Below are positions 18,114-26,846 of a stretch of 53,900 bases of DNA, one piece after another. This DNA comes from Chloroflexi bacterium 13_1_40CM_65_17 (GTDB lineage: Bacteria > Chloroflexota > Dormibacteria > Dormibacterales > Dormibacteraceae), in the NCBI GenBank assembly GCA_001917815.1, contig MNES01000033.1, positions 9,890-63,789 on the forward strand, read 5' to 3'. The number at the start of each line of letters is the position of its first letter. The stretch's first letter is position 1. Below the pieces are notes generated by a model. That model did no database searches. It was not told where the DNA came from and saw nothing but the letters and a program-made list of their open reading frames with translations. The position numbers and the translations under genes were made by a program.

Positions 18114-19188
18114 TGACGGGCAGCTGGCGGAAGCTCTGAACCGAGATGCGCGCGGCGACCGCTGACGCGACGTCGCGAAATGCTTTCGCGCCGGCCGTGT
18201 CTGGGCGCGACACGACCACCGGCGCGCCCGCATCCGCCTCCTCGCGAATCGCTTTCTCCAGGGGTATGCCGCCGAGGTAAGGAACGCCCAGGCGGCGGGC
18301 GGCGCGCTCAGCTCCGCCGTGGTCGAAGATGTAGTGCTCCTCGCTGCACCGGCCGCAGATGAACCAGCTCATATTCTCGACCAAGCCCAGCGGCGTCACG
18401 TTGAGACCGCGGAACATCTGCAGCGCCTTGACCGCGATGTTCAGAGCAGCTGTCTGCGGTGTGCAGACGATCGCGACCCCGGTCAGCGGCACCGCCTGCG
18501 CGAGGGTCAGCGACGCGTCACCCGTGCCCGGCGGGAGATCGATGACCAGGTAGTCGAGCTCACCCCAATCAACGTCGCTGATCATCTGCTCGATCGCCCG
18601 CGAGACCATCGGCCCTCGCCAGACCATCGCCTTGTCGGCGCCCGCGAGGAAGCCGATCGACATCAGCTTGACGCCGAATGCTTCGAGCGGAACGAGCTTC
18701 TGGTCCACGACCTTAGGCTGGTCCTGGACGCCCAACATGCCGGGAATTGACGGACCGTAGATGTCCGCGTCCAGGAGTCCGACCCTGGCCCCGCTGACAG
18801 CGAGGGCGCAGGCGAGGTTGATCGCCACGGTGGACTTGCCCACGCCGCCCTTCCCTGACGCGACCGCGATCACCTGCTTGACGCCTGGAAGAACCTGGTT
18901 CGGCTCCCGCCTGTTGAAGGCCGACCGCACGTTGGCGCTCATCTTCAGATCCACGGACGTCACGCCGGGAAGGTCGCCGACCAGCTTGGTCGCCATGGTC
19001 TGGAAGCGATCGCGAACCGGGCAGGCCGGTGTCGTCAGCTCAAAGGTGAAGGACACGCGGCCGTCGCCACCGATTACGAGGTCTTTGATCATGCCGAGGC
19101 TGACCACGTCACGGCCGAGGTCGGGATCCTGGATCGCGGATAGGACGGCCAGAACCTGGTCCGGGCTCGGTACTCCGTTATTGGGCAC
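18100..19188 (-). CDS. mrp: Mrp/NBP35-family P-loop ATPase (iron-sulfur cluster carrier)
   Basis: 362 residues from a GTG start. An N-terminal MIP18/DUF59 domain (about 5-80; VLAVLSAIQDPDLGRDVVSLGMI) precedes the Mrp ATPase with deviant Walker A SGKGGVGKSTVAINLA (about 111-126) and a second ATP-site motif DADIYGPSIPGMLG. A CxxC appears as WFICGRCSEEH, where family members use two cysteines to bind a shared iron-sulfur cluster. It likely supplies clusters to the formate dehydrogenase subunits. The start overlaps the end of the nrfD gene by 11 bases, so it is the last gene of that operon. Confidence 0.92.
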   Translation of the reverse strand: MPNNGVPSPDQVLAVLSAIQDPDLGRDVVSLGMIKDLVIGGDGRVSFTFELTTPACPVRDRFQTMATKLVGDLPGVTSVDLKMSANVRSAFNRREPNQVLPGVKQVIAVASGKGGVGKSTVAINLACALAVSGARVGLLDADIYGPSIPGMLGVQDQPKVVDQKLVPLEAFGVKLMSIGFLAGADKAMVWRGPMVSRAIEQMISDVDWGELDYLVIDLPPGTGDASLTLAQAVPLTGVAIVCTPQTAALNIAVKALQMFRGLNVTPLGLVENMSWFICGRCSEEHYIFDHGGAERAARRLGVPYLGGIPLEKAIREEADAGAPVVVSRPDTAGAKAFRDVASAVAARISVQSFRQLPVISIR

Positions 19189-20098
19189 TGAAGATCACCG
19201 CCGCCCTTAGGGCCAAAACGCCAAGCAAAACGAGGGCTGAAACCACCAGCGTGTCGGTGCCCGCTCGAGCGATGGCCGCCGAGCCGCCTGCGGGACGGAT
19301 GCGCATGTGACCCCTCGCCACAACCAGGGATGAGCCGATGCCGACGAGCGCAAGGAGCCACAACGGGAGGAGTGGCACGGTCGGTCCGGCCGTTCCGGCC
19401 GCGATGATCGTCAGAAAGAAAGCCACCAGCAGGACGAGTTCCAGGATCGAGAAATACCCATCCGCCTCGTGAAGACGGCCAAGACTGAATGCAGCGTCGG
19501 GACGGTATCGGGTCAGCAGCGCTAACAGTGCGGCTGAGCCGCTCAGACCCGACGCAAGGAAGAGGCCGCCGAGCATCCATGTGTCGCTCCAGATCGGCTG
19601 GTTGCTGACGCTTAGGAGCACACCCGTGTACGACGCGATGAACAGGGCGAACACGCCACCAATGACATTGAACACGAGGCCGGCTATCCCGCCGAGCGGG
19701 CGGGCGCCCGCGCGCCTGTCGAGCACAAAAGACTCCAGGGCGGAAACTGCGGCGAACAGGCCGAACACTAGCAGCGCCCAGACACCGACCGACATCGGCG
19801 ACCAGTACTTGAAGTTGAGGCCCTGGTCCCCGGGCGTGACATCGACGAGCATGTGCCAGAACTTCCACCAGCTCGCACCAAGGTCAGCCGTCAGAAGCAC
19901 AGGACAGACCAGCAGCGTGACGAAGCTTGCGTAAAAGCCGAGGCGGGCCGCGGGTTCATCGCGTGCGTCACCCACCAACCGCAGGAGTGTCGCCAGCGCA
20001 TAGCAGCCGCCCGTAAGCCCGGCGAAGAAAAAGTAGCCCAGGATGTACCACGTCCACTGCGGCGCCCGCACGAAGTGTTCCGCGGCGAGATAGATCAC
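19178..20098 (-). CDS. nrfD: NrfD/PsrC-type membrane subunit of formate dehydrogenase
   Basis: 306 residues with eight or so membrane helices (WYILGYFFFAGLTGGCYALATLL at the start, LGFYASFVTLLVCPVLLTADL, and others). It is the quinone-reacting membrane anchor that accepts electrons from the ferredoxin subunit. The frame is open much further upstream, but only the GTG at 20098 gives a protein starting like NrfD (VIYLAAEHFVRAPQWTW). It overlaps the ferredoxin stop as GTGA. This complex therefore uses an NrfD anchor rather than the cytochrome b (FdnI) anchor of E. coli Fdh-N. Confidence 0.9.
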   Translation of the reverse strand: MIYLAAEHFVRAPQWTWYILGYFFFAGLTGGCYALATLLRLVGDARDEPAARLGFYASFVTLLVCPVLLTADLGASWWKFWHMLVDVTPGDQGLNFKYWSPMSVGVWALLVFGLFAAVSALESFVLDRRAGARPLGGIAGLVFNVIGGVFALFIASYTGVLLSVSNQPIWSDTWMLGGLFLASGLSGSAALLALLTRYRPDAAFSLGRLHEADGYFSILELVLLVAFFLTIIAAGTAGPTVPLLPLWLLALVGIGSSLVVARGHMRIRPAGGSAAIARAGTDTLVVSALVLLGVLALRAAVIFSAQ

Positions 20099-20898
20099 GA
20101 AGTTCCTCGCCGCCTGAACGCCACGATGCCGGCGATGACGCCGAGCACCGCTGTCACCAGGGCGCCGACGTACCCACCGACGTCGTTGCGGCTGGGCAGC
20201 TTTGCGTTTTCGGCGTTTGGCAGCCCGTAGGTCTCCGGCTTGTCCATGAGAAGGAAGAAGGCGTTCAAACCTCCGTAAATCTTGTCGTCGCGGCCATACA
20301 GCTGAGCCTGCGTGACGCCTTGCGAATGCAGAGCCGCAAGCCGGACGTCGGCCGCTTGTTGGAGCTCCGCGAGCGGCCCGAACTGGATGGACTGGGTGGG
20401 GCACGCTTTCGCGCACGCAGGTTGGAGGCCGCCCTGAAGTCGGTCGTAGCAGAGCGTGCACTTGTGCGCCGTGCCGGTTGCGGGATTGAGGGCGATGACG
20501 CTGTAGGGGCAGGCGGCGATACAGTTCCTGCAGCCGTTGCAGACATCCTGCTGTATGAAGACCGTGTCGAACTCGGTGCGGATGATCGCCCCCGTCGGAC
20601 AGACCTCCATGCAGCTTGCGTGCTTGCAGTGCTTGCAGACGTCGGACATCATCAGGAAGGCCTTGCCGTTGCCGGCATCTGCGGACTGGGCCGGCACGTC
20701 GTCGATGAACTTCACATGCCGCCAGTTCTGGTCGTCGAGCTGGCCGGTGTTGTCGTAGCTGTCGGCCAGGAATTTCGGTGAGTCACCCTGGAGCTGGTTC
20801 CATTCCTTGCAGGCGACCTCACACGCTTTGCACCCGATGCAGATGCTGGTGTCGGTGAAGAAGCCGTACGACTCGCCGGGCTTGATGGTCACCGCCAT
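20095..20898 (-). CDS. fdhB: Formate dehydrogenase iron-sulfur (four 4Fe-4S) subunit
   Basis: 267 residues with four ferredoxin-type cysteine groups: CIGCKACEVAC (22-32), CKHCKHASCMEVCP, CNGCRNCIAACP and the split CTLC...CAKACP. This is the FdnH/HybA-like electron-transfer chain. A single membrane helix near the C terminus (ALVTAVLGVIAGIVAF, about 243-260) anchors it, as in FdnH. It carries electrons from the catalytic subunit to NrfD. It begins 3 bases after the fdhE stop. Confidence 0.93.
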   Translation of the reverse strand: MAVTIKPGESYGFFTDTSICIGCKACEVACKEWNQLQGDSPKFLADSYDNTGQLDDQNWRHVKFIDDVPAQSADAGNGKAFLMMSDVCKHCKHASCMEVCPTGAIIRTEFDTVFIQQDVCNGCRNCIAACPYSVIALNPATGTAHKCTLCYDRLQGGLQPACAKACPTQSIQFGPLAELQQAADVRLAALHSQGVTQAQLYGRDDKIYGGLNAFFLLMDKPETYGLPNAENAKLPSRNDVGGYVGALVTAVLGVIAGIVAFRRRGTS

Positions 20899-20901
20899 TG
20901 C

Positions 20902-21777
20902 TCAGAACCCCATGAGATTGGGAGTGATTTTCGAATAGCCTCGCTCCCTGGCATAAAGGTCGAGGGGCAGCGCGGCGAGCTCATCAACGATGGGCACGGC
21001 CGCCGGATCGGCCGCGAGATCGACGTTGAGCAAATACTGATGGCACGTGTCGCACGCTTCGATTCGAATGTGACCGAATAGCGGCATGTGCTCGGGGATC
21101 CGATCGTCGCCCAGCTTTCCCAGGAGCCCGCGCACCACGCTTCCGCGCTCACCCGAGGCCGTTCCCTCCTCGCTGAATATCGGAAGGCGCGAGCTCGAGT
21201 CCTCGCCGCAGCCGGGGCACGTCATGCGGGCATACCCCCAGCTGGCGTGACATCGCCCGCAGAGGAGAAAGCGGCCGCCGGCTGCGAGGTCTTCGCCGGC
21301 GAGCGCGAAGTAGCTGAGCTGGGGGGATCCTCCGCAGCTCTCGCAATGACGCTGGTCACGGGGCCCCACGCACGATGCCGCCGCCTCGGGGCCCAGCGCC
21401 TCGAGCACCGGGCCTGCAGACGCGCGCGCCAGATACCTGTCAACCGCAGGCTGCTCTTCGCTCTTGACCCAAGCGTCAACCAGGTCCCGCGCATCCATGG
21501 TCTCGATTTGGCCGGCCATAGCGGCGCGCAGCTGCTGGGGACCGGCGGCGATGCTCACGTTCACCACCGCCGGCACCACCATCTCGGCTACGTAGGCGAC
21601 CAGTTCGCCGGAGCGAGGTCTTGCCGAGCGCGCCTCCTCGTATGCCTGCTCCTGGACCCCCAACAGGGCGCCGTAGAAGTCCAGCACCTCGCGGGCAAAT
21701 GGTTGACGGGCGCGCAGCTCAACGGTCCGCAGGCGCCTATCCGCCCATAGTTCAGCGGCGACGGGTGCCTGCGTCAT
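20902..21777 (-). CDS. fdhE: Formate dehydrogenase accessory protein FdhE
   Basis: 291 residues from the ATG at 21777; the frame continues upstream inside fdhA but has no family match there. The C-terminal half has four CxxC pairs (CESCGG, CGRCHA, CPGCGE, CDTCHQ) that bind iron in rubredoxin-like sites. FdhE is needed for maturation or quality control of TAT-exported formate dehydrogenases. The ATG overlaps the fdhA stop by one base (TGATG). Its place between the catalytic and ferredoxin genes, rather than after the structural genes, is less usual. Confidence 0.9.
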   Translation of the reverse strand: MTQAPVAAELWADRRLRTVELRARQPFAREVLDFYGALLGVQEQAYEEARSARPRSGELVAYVAEMVVPAVVNVSIAAGPQQLRAAMAGQIETMDARDLVDAWVKSEEQPAVDRYLARASAGPVLEALGPEAAASCVGPRDQRHCESCGGSPQLSYFALAGEDLAAGGRFLLCGRCHASWGYARMTCPGCGEDSSSRLPIFSEEGTASGERGSVVRGLLGKLGDDRIPEHMPLFGHIRIEACDTCHQYLLNVDLAADPAAVPIVDELAALPLDLYARERGYSKITPNLMGF

Positions 21778-24700
21778 CACATCTTCTCCAGGTTGACCAG
21801 GAACGCTTTGAACTCGGGCGTTCGCGCGTTGGCGTCGCCGACGAATGGGGTCAGCGCGTTGGCCAGCCAATACCGCCCGTGGCTCGGATCGCTGTCGGCG
21901 GCAATGCCGACATATCCCCAATGGATGGGGATACCGATCTGGAACACCTTCTGGCCCGCCACCGTCATCGAGCCCAGACGCTTGGTCACGACCGCGAGGA
22001 CTTCAAGCTTGCCTCGCTTTGACGAAACCCGGACCTTGTCGCCGGTCTTGATGCCCTTCGTCTGAGCCAGCTCCCATGGGATCTCGACGAAGGGCTCTGG
22101 CTGCAGCTGAACCAGGTGGGGAACGTGCTGGGTGACATAGTGCTCGTGCTCCGTCAGCCGGTAGCTGGTGGCGATGTACGGAAACTCGGCCGCGGTGCCG
22201 AACCGGTTCGGCCTTCCTGCGGCCTGGTCATAAAGGAACGCCACGGGCGAAGCCGACACGGAGGCGTGCAGCGGGTTGGCCACGGGGGACTCGACGGGCT
22301 CGTAGTGCTCGGGGAACGGGCCGTCGATCATGCCGTTGCTGAACAACCGGCCTACGCCTTCGCCGTTCATGATGAAAGGCAGATAGGCATTCGGATCGTG
22401 CGGGTTCATCGTTGCCGGGTAGTCGGGCACGTCGCCGACCCACCTGGTCCCGTTCCATGTGATCCCAGGCCGTTTGGGATCCCATGGCTTGCCGTCGAGA
22501 TCCGCGGAGGCGCGGTTGTACATCACTCGGCGATTCAGCGGCCAGCTCCAGGCCCAGTTCGGATAAAAGCCCATCCCGGTGGGGTCGTTCGTCTTGGGAT
22601 CCTGGATGCCGTCGCGGCGCTTCATCAGGTTGCCGCTGTCAAGGTAGCTCCCGGTGTAGATCCAATCGCCCGCGGTGGTCGTCCCGTCGTCCTTGAGATT
22701 GGCGAACGTCGTCATCTGTTTGCCCGTCGCCAGGTCCTTGCCGTTGATCTCCTTGGCGATCTCGTCCAGCTCAGGTTTCAGGGGGTCCTTGTAGTTGAAC
22801 GTCAGGTGCATGATCGGGTCGGGGAACTTTCCACCCTGCTGGTTGTACAGAGCCTTCACGCGGCTGAAGATGTCGGCCAGGATCCAATGGTCGTGTCGAG
22901 CCTGGCCCTGCGGTGGAACCACCTGGTCCTTCCACTGCGACCAGCGACCGCTGTTGACGAACGAGCCGTCCTTTTCGATCCAGTGGGTGGCCGGCAGCAT
23001 GAAGACCTCGGTCTTGACCTGGCTGGCGTCGACGCCAGGGGCGTGCCAGAACTCTGAGCTCGTCGTCGGCAGGGCATCCATCACCACCAGCCACTTGAGA
23101 TTCGACAGCGCCTGCTGCACCTGGTTCGAATCGGGGCCGATGCTGGCGGCCGTCATGCCGGACAGCATCACGCCTTCCATCTTTCCCTTCAGCGCCTGGT
23201 CGTAGATCGACATCCACGAAGAGTTCTGGCCTGGCTTGGGGATGTAGTCGAAAGCGAATTCGTTGTCTTTTGTCGCGGTGTCGCCATACCAGCCCTTGAG
23301 GGTGCTGACCATGAACTTGCGGTAGTTGGTGCCGAAGAAGTTCCACGAGTTGGGGTCGGATTTCTTGGGAGCGCTCTGCGCCACATAGTCGTCGAGGTTC
23401 TTCTGGCCGGGCGCCGGAATCCTGAGGTAGCCGGGCAGGATCTCCCACGAGATCGCGTGGTCGGTGTTGCCCTGGATGTTGGCGTGACCGCGCTCCGCGT
23501 TCATGCCTCCACCAGGCCGGCCCATGTTGCCCAGCAACAGCTGGAGCACCGCACCGGAGCGGATCAGCTGGCCCCCTGTGGTGTGGTGCGTGAGACCGAC
23601 CGCGTAGACGATGGTCATGACCTTGTCGGGCTTGCCCATCTGGCCGACCAGGTCTGCCACCTTCTTGAACTCGTCGACCGGAATGCCTGTGATGCTCGAC
23701 ACGACGTCTGGGGTGTAGCGCGCGTAATGCGTCTTCATGAGCTGGAAGACCGAACGAGGGTCCTGCAACGTCATGTCGCGCCTGGCGAACCCATCGCTGC
23801 CCGCCTCGTAGCTCCAGCTGCTGATGTCGTAAGCGCGTTTGGTCGAGCTGTATCCGGAGAAGAGCCCGTCCGTGAAACCGAATCCCTGCTTGACGATGAA
23901 CGACGCGTTGGTGTAGTTGCGCACGTACACGTCCTGGAAGAGATTGTTCTGCAGGACGTGGTTGATGAGCCCGCCGAAGTAAGCCACATCGCTCCCCGTG
24001 CGGATCCGCAGGTACAAGTCGGCGACGGCCGAGGTGCGGGTGAAGCGGGGATCCGCGTGAATGATCTTGGCCCCGCGGTCGAGCTTTGCCCGCATGAACC
24101 ACTGAAAGCCGACCGGGTGCGCCTCGGCAGGGTTGGCGCCGTTGATGAGGATCAGGTCAGCGTTCTTGATGTCGCGCCAGTGGTTTGTCATTGCTCCCCT
24201 TCCGAATGTGGCGGCCAAACTGACCACCGTGGGGCCGTGTCAAACCCTGGCCTGCTGTTCTAGGTGTACCAGTCCCAGGCCCCGCATCAGCTTGGTGGCG
24301 AAGTAGCCTTCCTCCGAGCTGAATGCGGCGCCTCCGGCGAAGGCGATGCCTTCGGTGCGATTGACGGTGTTGCCGTTTCCGTCCGTGGTGACGAAGCTGG
24401 CGTCGCGAGACGCCTTGATGTTCTGCGCGATCTTGCCCAGCGCGAATTCCCACGTCACGCTCTTCCAGCTGGTCGCCCCGGCAGCGCGGTACTGTGGCGA
24501 CTCCACGCGGCGGGGCGAGGTCGCAAGCTGCATCGCCGTCGCGCCCTTCGGGCACAGCCGACCTTCGTTGACGGGGCTATCCGGGTCGCCCTCGATCTGA
24601 AGCAGCTGCACGCTGCCGTCGGCGTTCTGTCGGGTGTAGGCGACCAGCGAACACCCGACCGCGCAGTACGGGCAGATCGAGTGCGACTCCTTCGCGCCCG

Positions 24701-24848
24701 CGATCCGGAGGTTTTGCTTGACCTTGGTGGATTCCGCGACGGCAACGTCGAAGCCAAGCCCGGCGGCCGCCAGGGCACCCGCACCGGCCATTCCGGCTTT
24801 GAGAAGATCCCGACGCGTGATGGCGGGCAATGCAGCCTTTGCCTCCAA
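21777..24848 (-). CDS. fdhA: Selenocysteine-containing formate dehydrogenase catalytic subunit
   Basis: 1023 residues if the in-frame TGA at 24240-24242 is read as selenocysteine (Sec203). A twin-arginine signal is present (TRRDLLKAGMAGAGALAAAG). The 4Fe-4S motif is Cys59, Cys62, Cys66 and Cys99 (CPYCAVGC...CPKG). Around the TGA the protein reads QARV-Sec-HGPTVVSLA, then FGRGAMTNHW, which matches the active site of Fdh-N/Fdh-O enzymes, where Sec ligates the molybdenum or tungsten. Both halves are in the same frame with nothing lost, and a hairpin follows the TGA at the right distance. The protein should oxidise formate outside the membrane using a bis-MGD cofactor and pass electrons to the FdhB/NrfD subunits. 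Automatic callers would split it into a 202- and an 816-residue protein. Confidence 0.95.
24210..24242 (-). promoter_or_regulatory. Bacterial SECIS-like element with UGA selenocysteine codon
   Basis: On the coding strand the UGA is followed by an 11-base spacer and a stem-loop. GGUGGUC (24222-24228) pairs with GGCCGCC (24210-24216) over seven pairs, including two G-U, and closes a five-base loop (AGUUU). The position matches the bacterial SECIS hairpin that SelB binds in fdhF/fdnG. The selenocysteine genes (selA, selB, selC) are not in this window and must lie elsewhere. Confidence 0.8.
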
Positions 24849-24903
24849 ACCACAGATGGCGGAGCAGTCTGAAGCTAGCTCAGGCCTCGGTTGAAGTCAA
24901 GTT

Positions 24904-25473
24904 TCAGCCTGTTGAGATCAGGAGATCGGTGCGATCGTCGGGCTCGGTGTTGCGGAGAAGATCGATCAGCCGGGCGTCCCAGGGGACGATCACCCCCGTC
25001 GCGCCGGCCGACTCGCAGGAGCTGAGAGTGCTGGTCCAGGCATCCCGATCGGGCGGAATCGTGACGATGTCCCACACCTCGTTGCCCGCGTTCGGGTCGC
25101 CGTCCATCTCACGGGCCCGCTCAGCGTCGAGGACGAAAATCCTCGCTCCGGACGCTCGAAGCGCGGCCACGTGGTCCGTCGGCACACCTCGCTCTGGCAG
25201 ACCGACCACCATCCGGCCACGACTCAGCGTTTGCACCGCCGCGGCGCAGGCGCGGAGCCCCGAATTGGATACCTCGCTCATCGTGGTCAGAAGACATCCC
25301 AGTCCAACGCGATGGGTCACCGCGGCCAACGCTCCGAGCACGACCCACGGATCGAGCCCTCTGTCGTCTACCCAGATCGTGTCCGCCGCCGCCGCTTCGA
25401 GCGCGGTAACGTCGGCGAGGTACTCCCCGACATCCGCGATCACAGACGGAAGCCTGACCGCAACCCGGACCAC
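24904..25473 (-). CDS. Short luciferase-like (LLM) family protein
   Basis: 189 residues. The sequence resembles a shortened bacterial-luciferase/F420-dependent oxidoreductase barrel: ALAAVTHRVGLGCLLTTMSE, then AAVQTLSRGRMVVGLPERG, and a final segment GATGVIVPWDARLIDLLR. Full LLM proteins are about 300 residues; the usual insertion region and the substrate-side helices are absent, so catalysis is uncertain. It ends 55 bases before fdhA on the same strand and may be the first gene of the formate dehydrogenase transcript. A flavin- or F420-related role in that pathway is only a guess. Confidence 0.6.
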   Translation of the reverse strand: MVRVAVRLPSVIADVGEYLADVTALEAAAADTIWVDDRGLDPWVVLGALAAVTHRVGLGCLLTTMSEVSNSGLRACAAAVQTLSRGRMVVGLPERGVPTDHVAALRASGARIFVLDAERAREMDGDPNAGNEVWDIVTIPPDRDAWTSTLSSCESAGATGVIVPWDARLIDLLRNTEPDDRTDLLISTG

Positions 25474-25555
25474 GGTGCCACTCTAGCTCGGCCGACTCGC
25501 AAATTCGCGCCGGAGTATGTTTCGCTGCGTACCAGTTCGGTAAGGGGGGCGCGAC

Positions 25556-26821
25556 ATGTCGGACGAGATCGAGGACTACCTCAACTGGAAGCTGGCCGGC
25601 AGGATCGACCGGCGCGATTTCCTGAAGCTGGGCGTCTCGGCCGCCGGCATCGCGCTGGTGGCGGCATGCGGAGGAAGCAACACCGTCGGCCCCACTGGCC
25701 CCACCGGTCCTGAATTCAAGCTCGGCGTGGTCCTGCCTTATTCGGGGGTTTATGCGGAGCTCGGCAACAGCATCACCAACGGGATGCGCATGTACTTCGA
25801 CTCTGTCGGCAACCAGGCGGGCAACCGGAAGATCACCGTGGTCACTGCTGACGAGCAGGTCGCACTCGCCGACGCGGTGGCCGCGACCAAGAAGGTGGTC
25901 GAGCAGGACGGGGTCGACATGGTGGCGGGCTACGTTTCCAGCCCCAACGCGGCTGGCAACCGGAACTACCTCGACGGGTTGAAGATGCCGACCCTCATCG
26001 CGAATGCAGGCGTGAATTCGCTGTCGCGGGCAGCCAAGTCGCCTTTTATCTATCGCACCTCGTTCAGCAACTGGCAGCCGAGCCACCCGATGGGGACGTA
26101 CGTCGCTGAAAAGCTCGGCAAGAAGAAGATCCAGCTCGTCTACGCGAAATACGGCGCCGGGCTGGAGGCCGTCGCCGCTTTCAAAGAGACTTTCACGGGC
26201 AGCGGCGGGACGATCGTGGGGCCGGACGTGGCGACCCCATTCCCCAACAACGGCGACCAGACACCCTTCGTCCAGGCGATCCAAACCGACAAGATCGACG
26301 GCATCTACTGCTTCATGTCAGGCACCGACGCGGTCACGTTCCTGAAGAAAGCGGCCGAGCTGGGAACGCTGAAGAAGCTCGGCCTTGTTTCGGGCGCTGG
26401 ATTCTTTGTGGAGCAGGACGTGTTGGCGGCGATCACCGACGCGGCGCCGGACGGCGCCATCACCGGACTGCATTGGGCGCTGCCGCTGGCCAACAAGGAG
26501 AACCAGGACTTCGTGTCCAAGTACTCGAAGAAGTTCAGCGGCCGGCAGGCTGATGTTTTCGCAGTGCAAGGCTTCGACACCGCGCGCGTGATCGTCGAGG
26601 CGCTCAACGCCGTGAAGGGAAATACGACGAATAAGGACGCTTTCATGACGGCGATCGCCGGCGTTTCCTTCAAGAGCCCGCGCGGCGACTTCAAATTTGA
26701 TGCCACGACCAACAATGTCGTCCAGACGATCTACGTGCGCAAGACGGTGAAAGACCCCAAGCTGGGCTGGACGAACCAGGTCATCGACCAATATCCCGGA
26801 GTCGCCGACCCGGGCAAGTAA
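25556..26821 (+). CDS. livK: Branched-chain amino-acid-type ABC transporter substrate-binding lipoprotein
   Basis: 421 residues. The N terminus combines a twin-arginine motif (DRRDFLKLG, Arg19-Arg20) with a lipobox (LVAAC, Cys38), so it looks like a TAT-exported lipoprotein. A short collagen-like tether (TVGPTGPTGPEF) follows. The rest is a periplasmic-binding protein type 1 fold (FKLGVVLPYSGVYAELG, VVEQDGVDMVAGYVSS, FVQAIQTDKIDGIYCFMSG). LivK-type proteins bind branched amino acids, amides, urea or aromatic acids; the ligand here is not evident. It heads a five-gene plus-strand transporter operon. GTAAGGGGGGCG before the ATG provides a weak ribosome site. Confidence 0.9.
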   Translation: MSDEIEDYLNWKLAGRIDRRDFLKLGVSAAGIALVAACGGSNTVGPTGPTGPEFKLGVVLPYSGVYAELGNSITNGMRMYFDSVGNQAGNRKITVVTADEQVALADAVAATKKVVEQDGVDMVAGYVSSPNAAGNRNYLDGLKMPTLIANAGVNSLSRAAKSPFIYRTSFSNWQPSHPMGTYVAEKLGKKKIQLVYAKYGAGLEAVAAFKETFTGSGGTIVGPDVATPFPNNGDQTPFVQAIQTDKIDGIYCFMSGTDAVTFLKKAAELGTLKKLGLVSGAGFFVEQDVLAAITDAAPDGAITGLHWALPLANKENQDFVSKYSKKFSGRQADVFAVQGFDTARVIVEALNAVKGNTTNKDAFMTAIAGVSFKSPRGDFKFDATTNNVVQTIYVRKTVKDPKLGWTNQVIDQYPGVADPGK

Positions 26822-26846
26822 CCTTCACGTCGCCATCGGCAACGCC

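Noticed and set aside
22771-24102. 443-residue open frame within fdhA
   Set aside because: It is an alternate-frame reading of a highly conserved enzyme gene with strongly biased composition.
24240-24242. Stop codon splitting fdhA into two genes or a pseudogene
   Set aside because: Both sides are in frame, nothing is missing, the flanking residues are those around selenocysteine in Fdh enzymes, and a SECIS-like hairpin follows.
25121-26284. 387-residue open frame on the minus strand opposite livK
   Set aside because: It overlaps two well-supported genes, its composition is Arg/His/Asp-rich as expected for a reverse-frame shadow in GC-rich DNA, and it has no family features.
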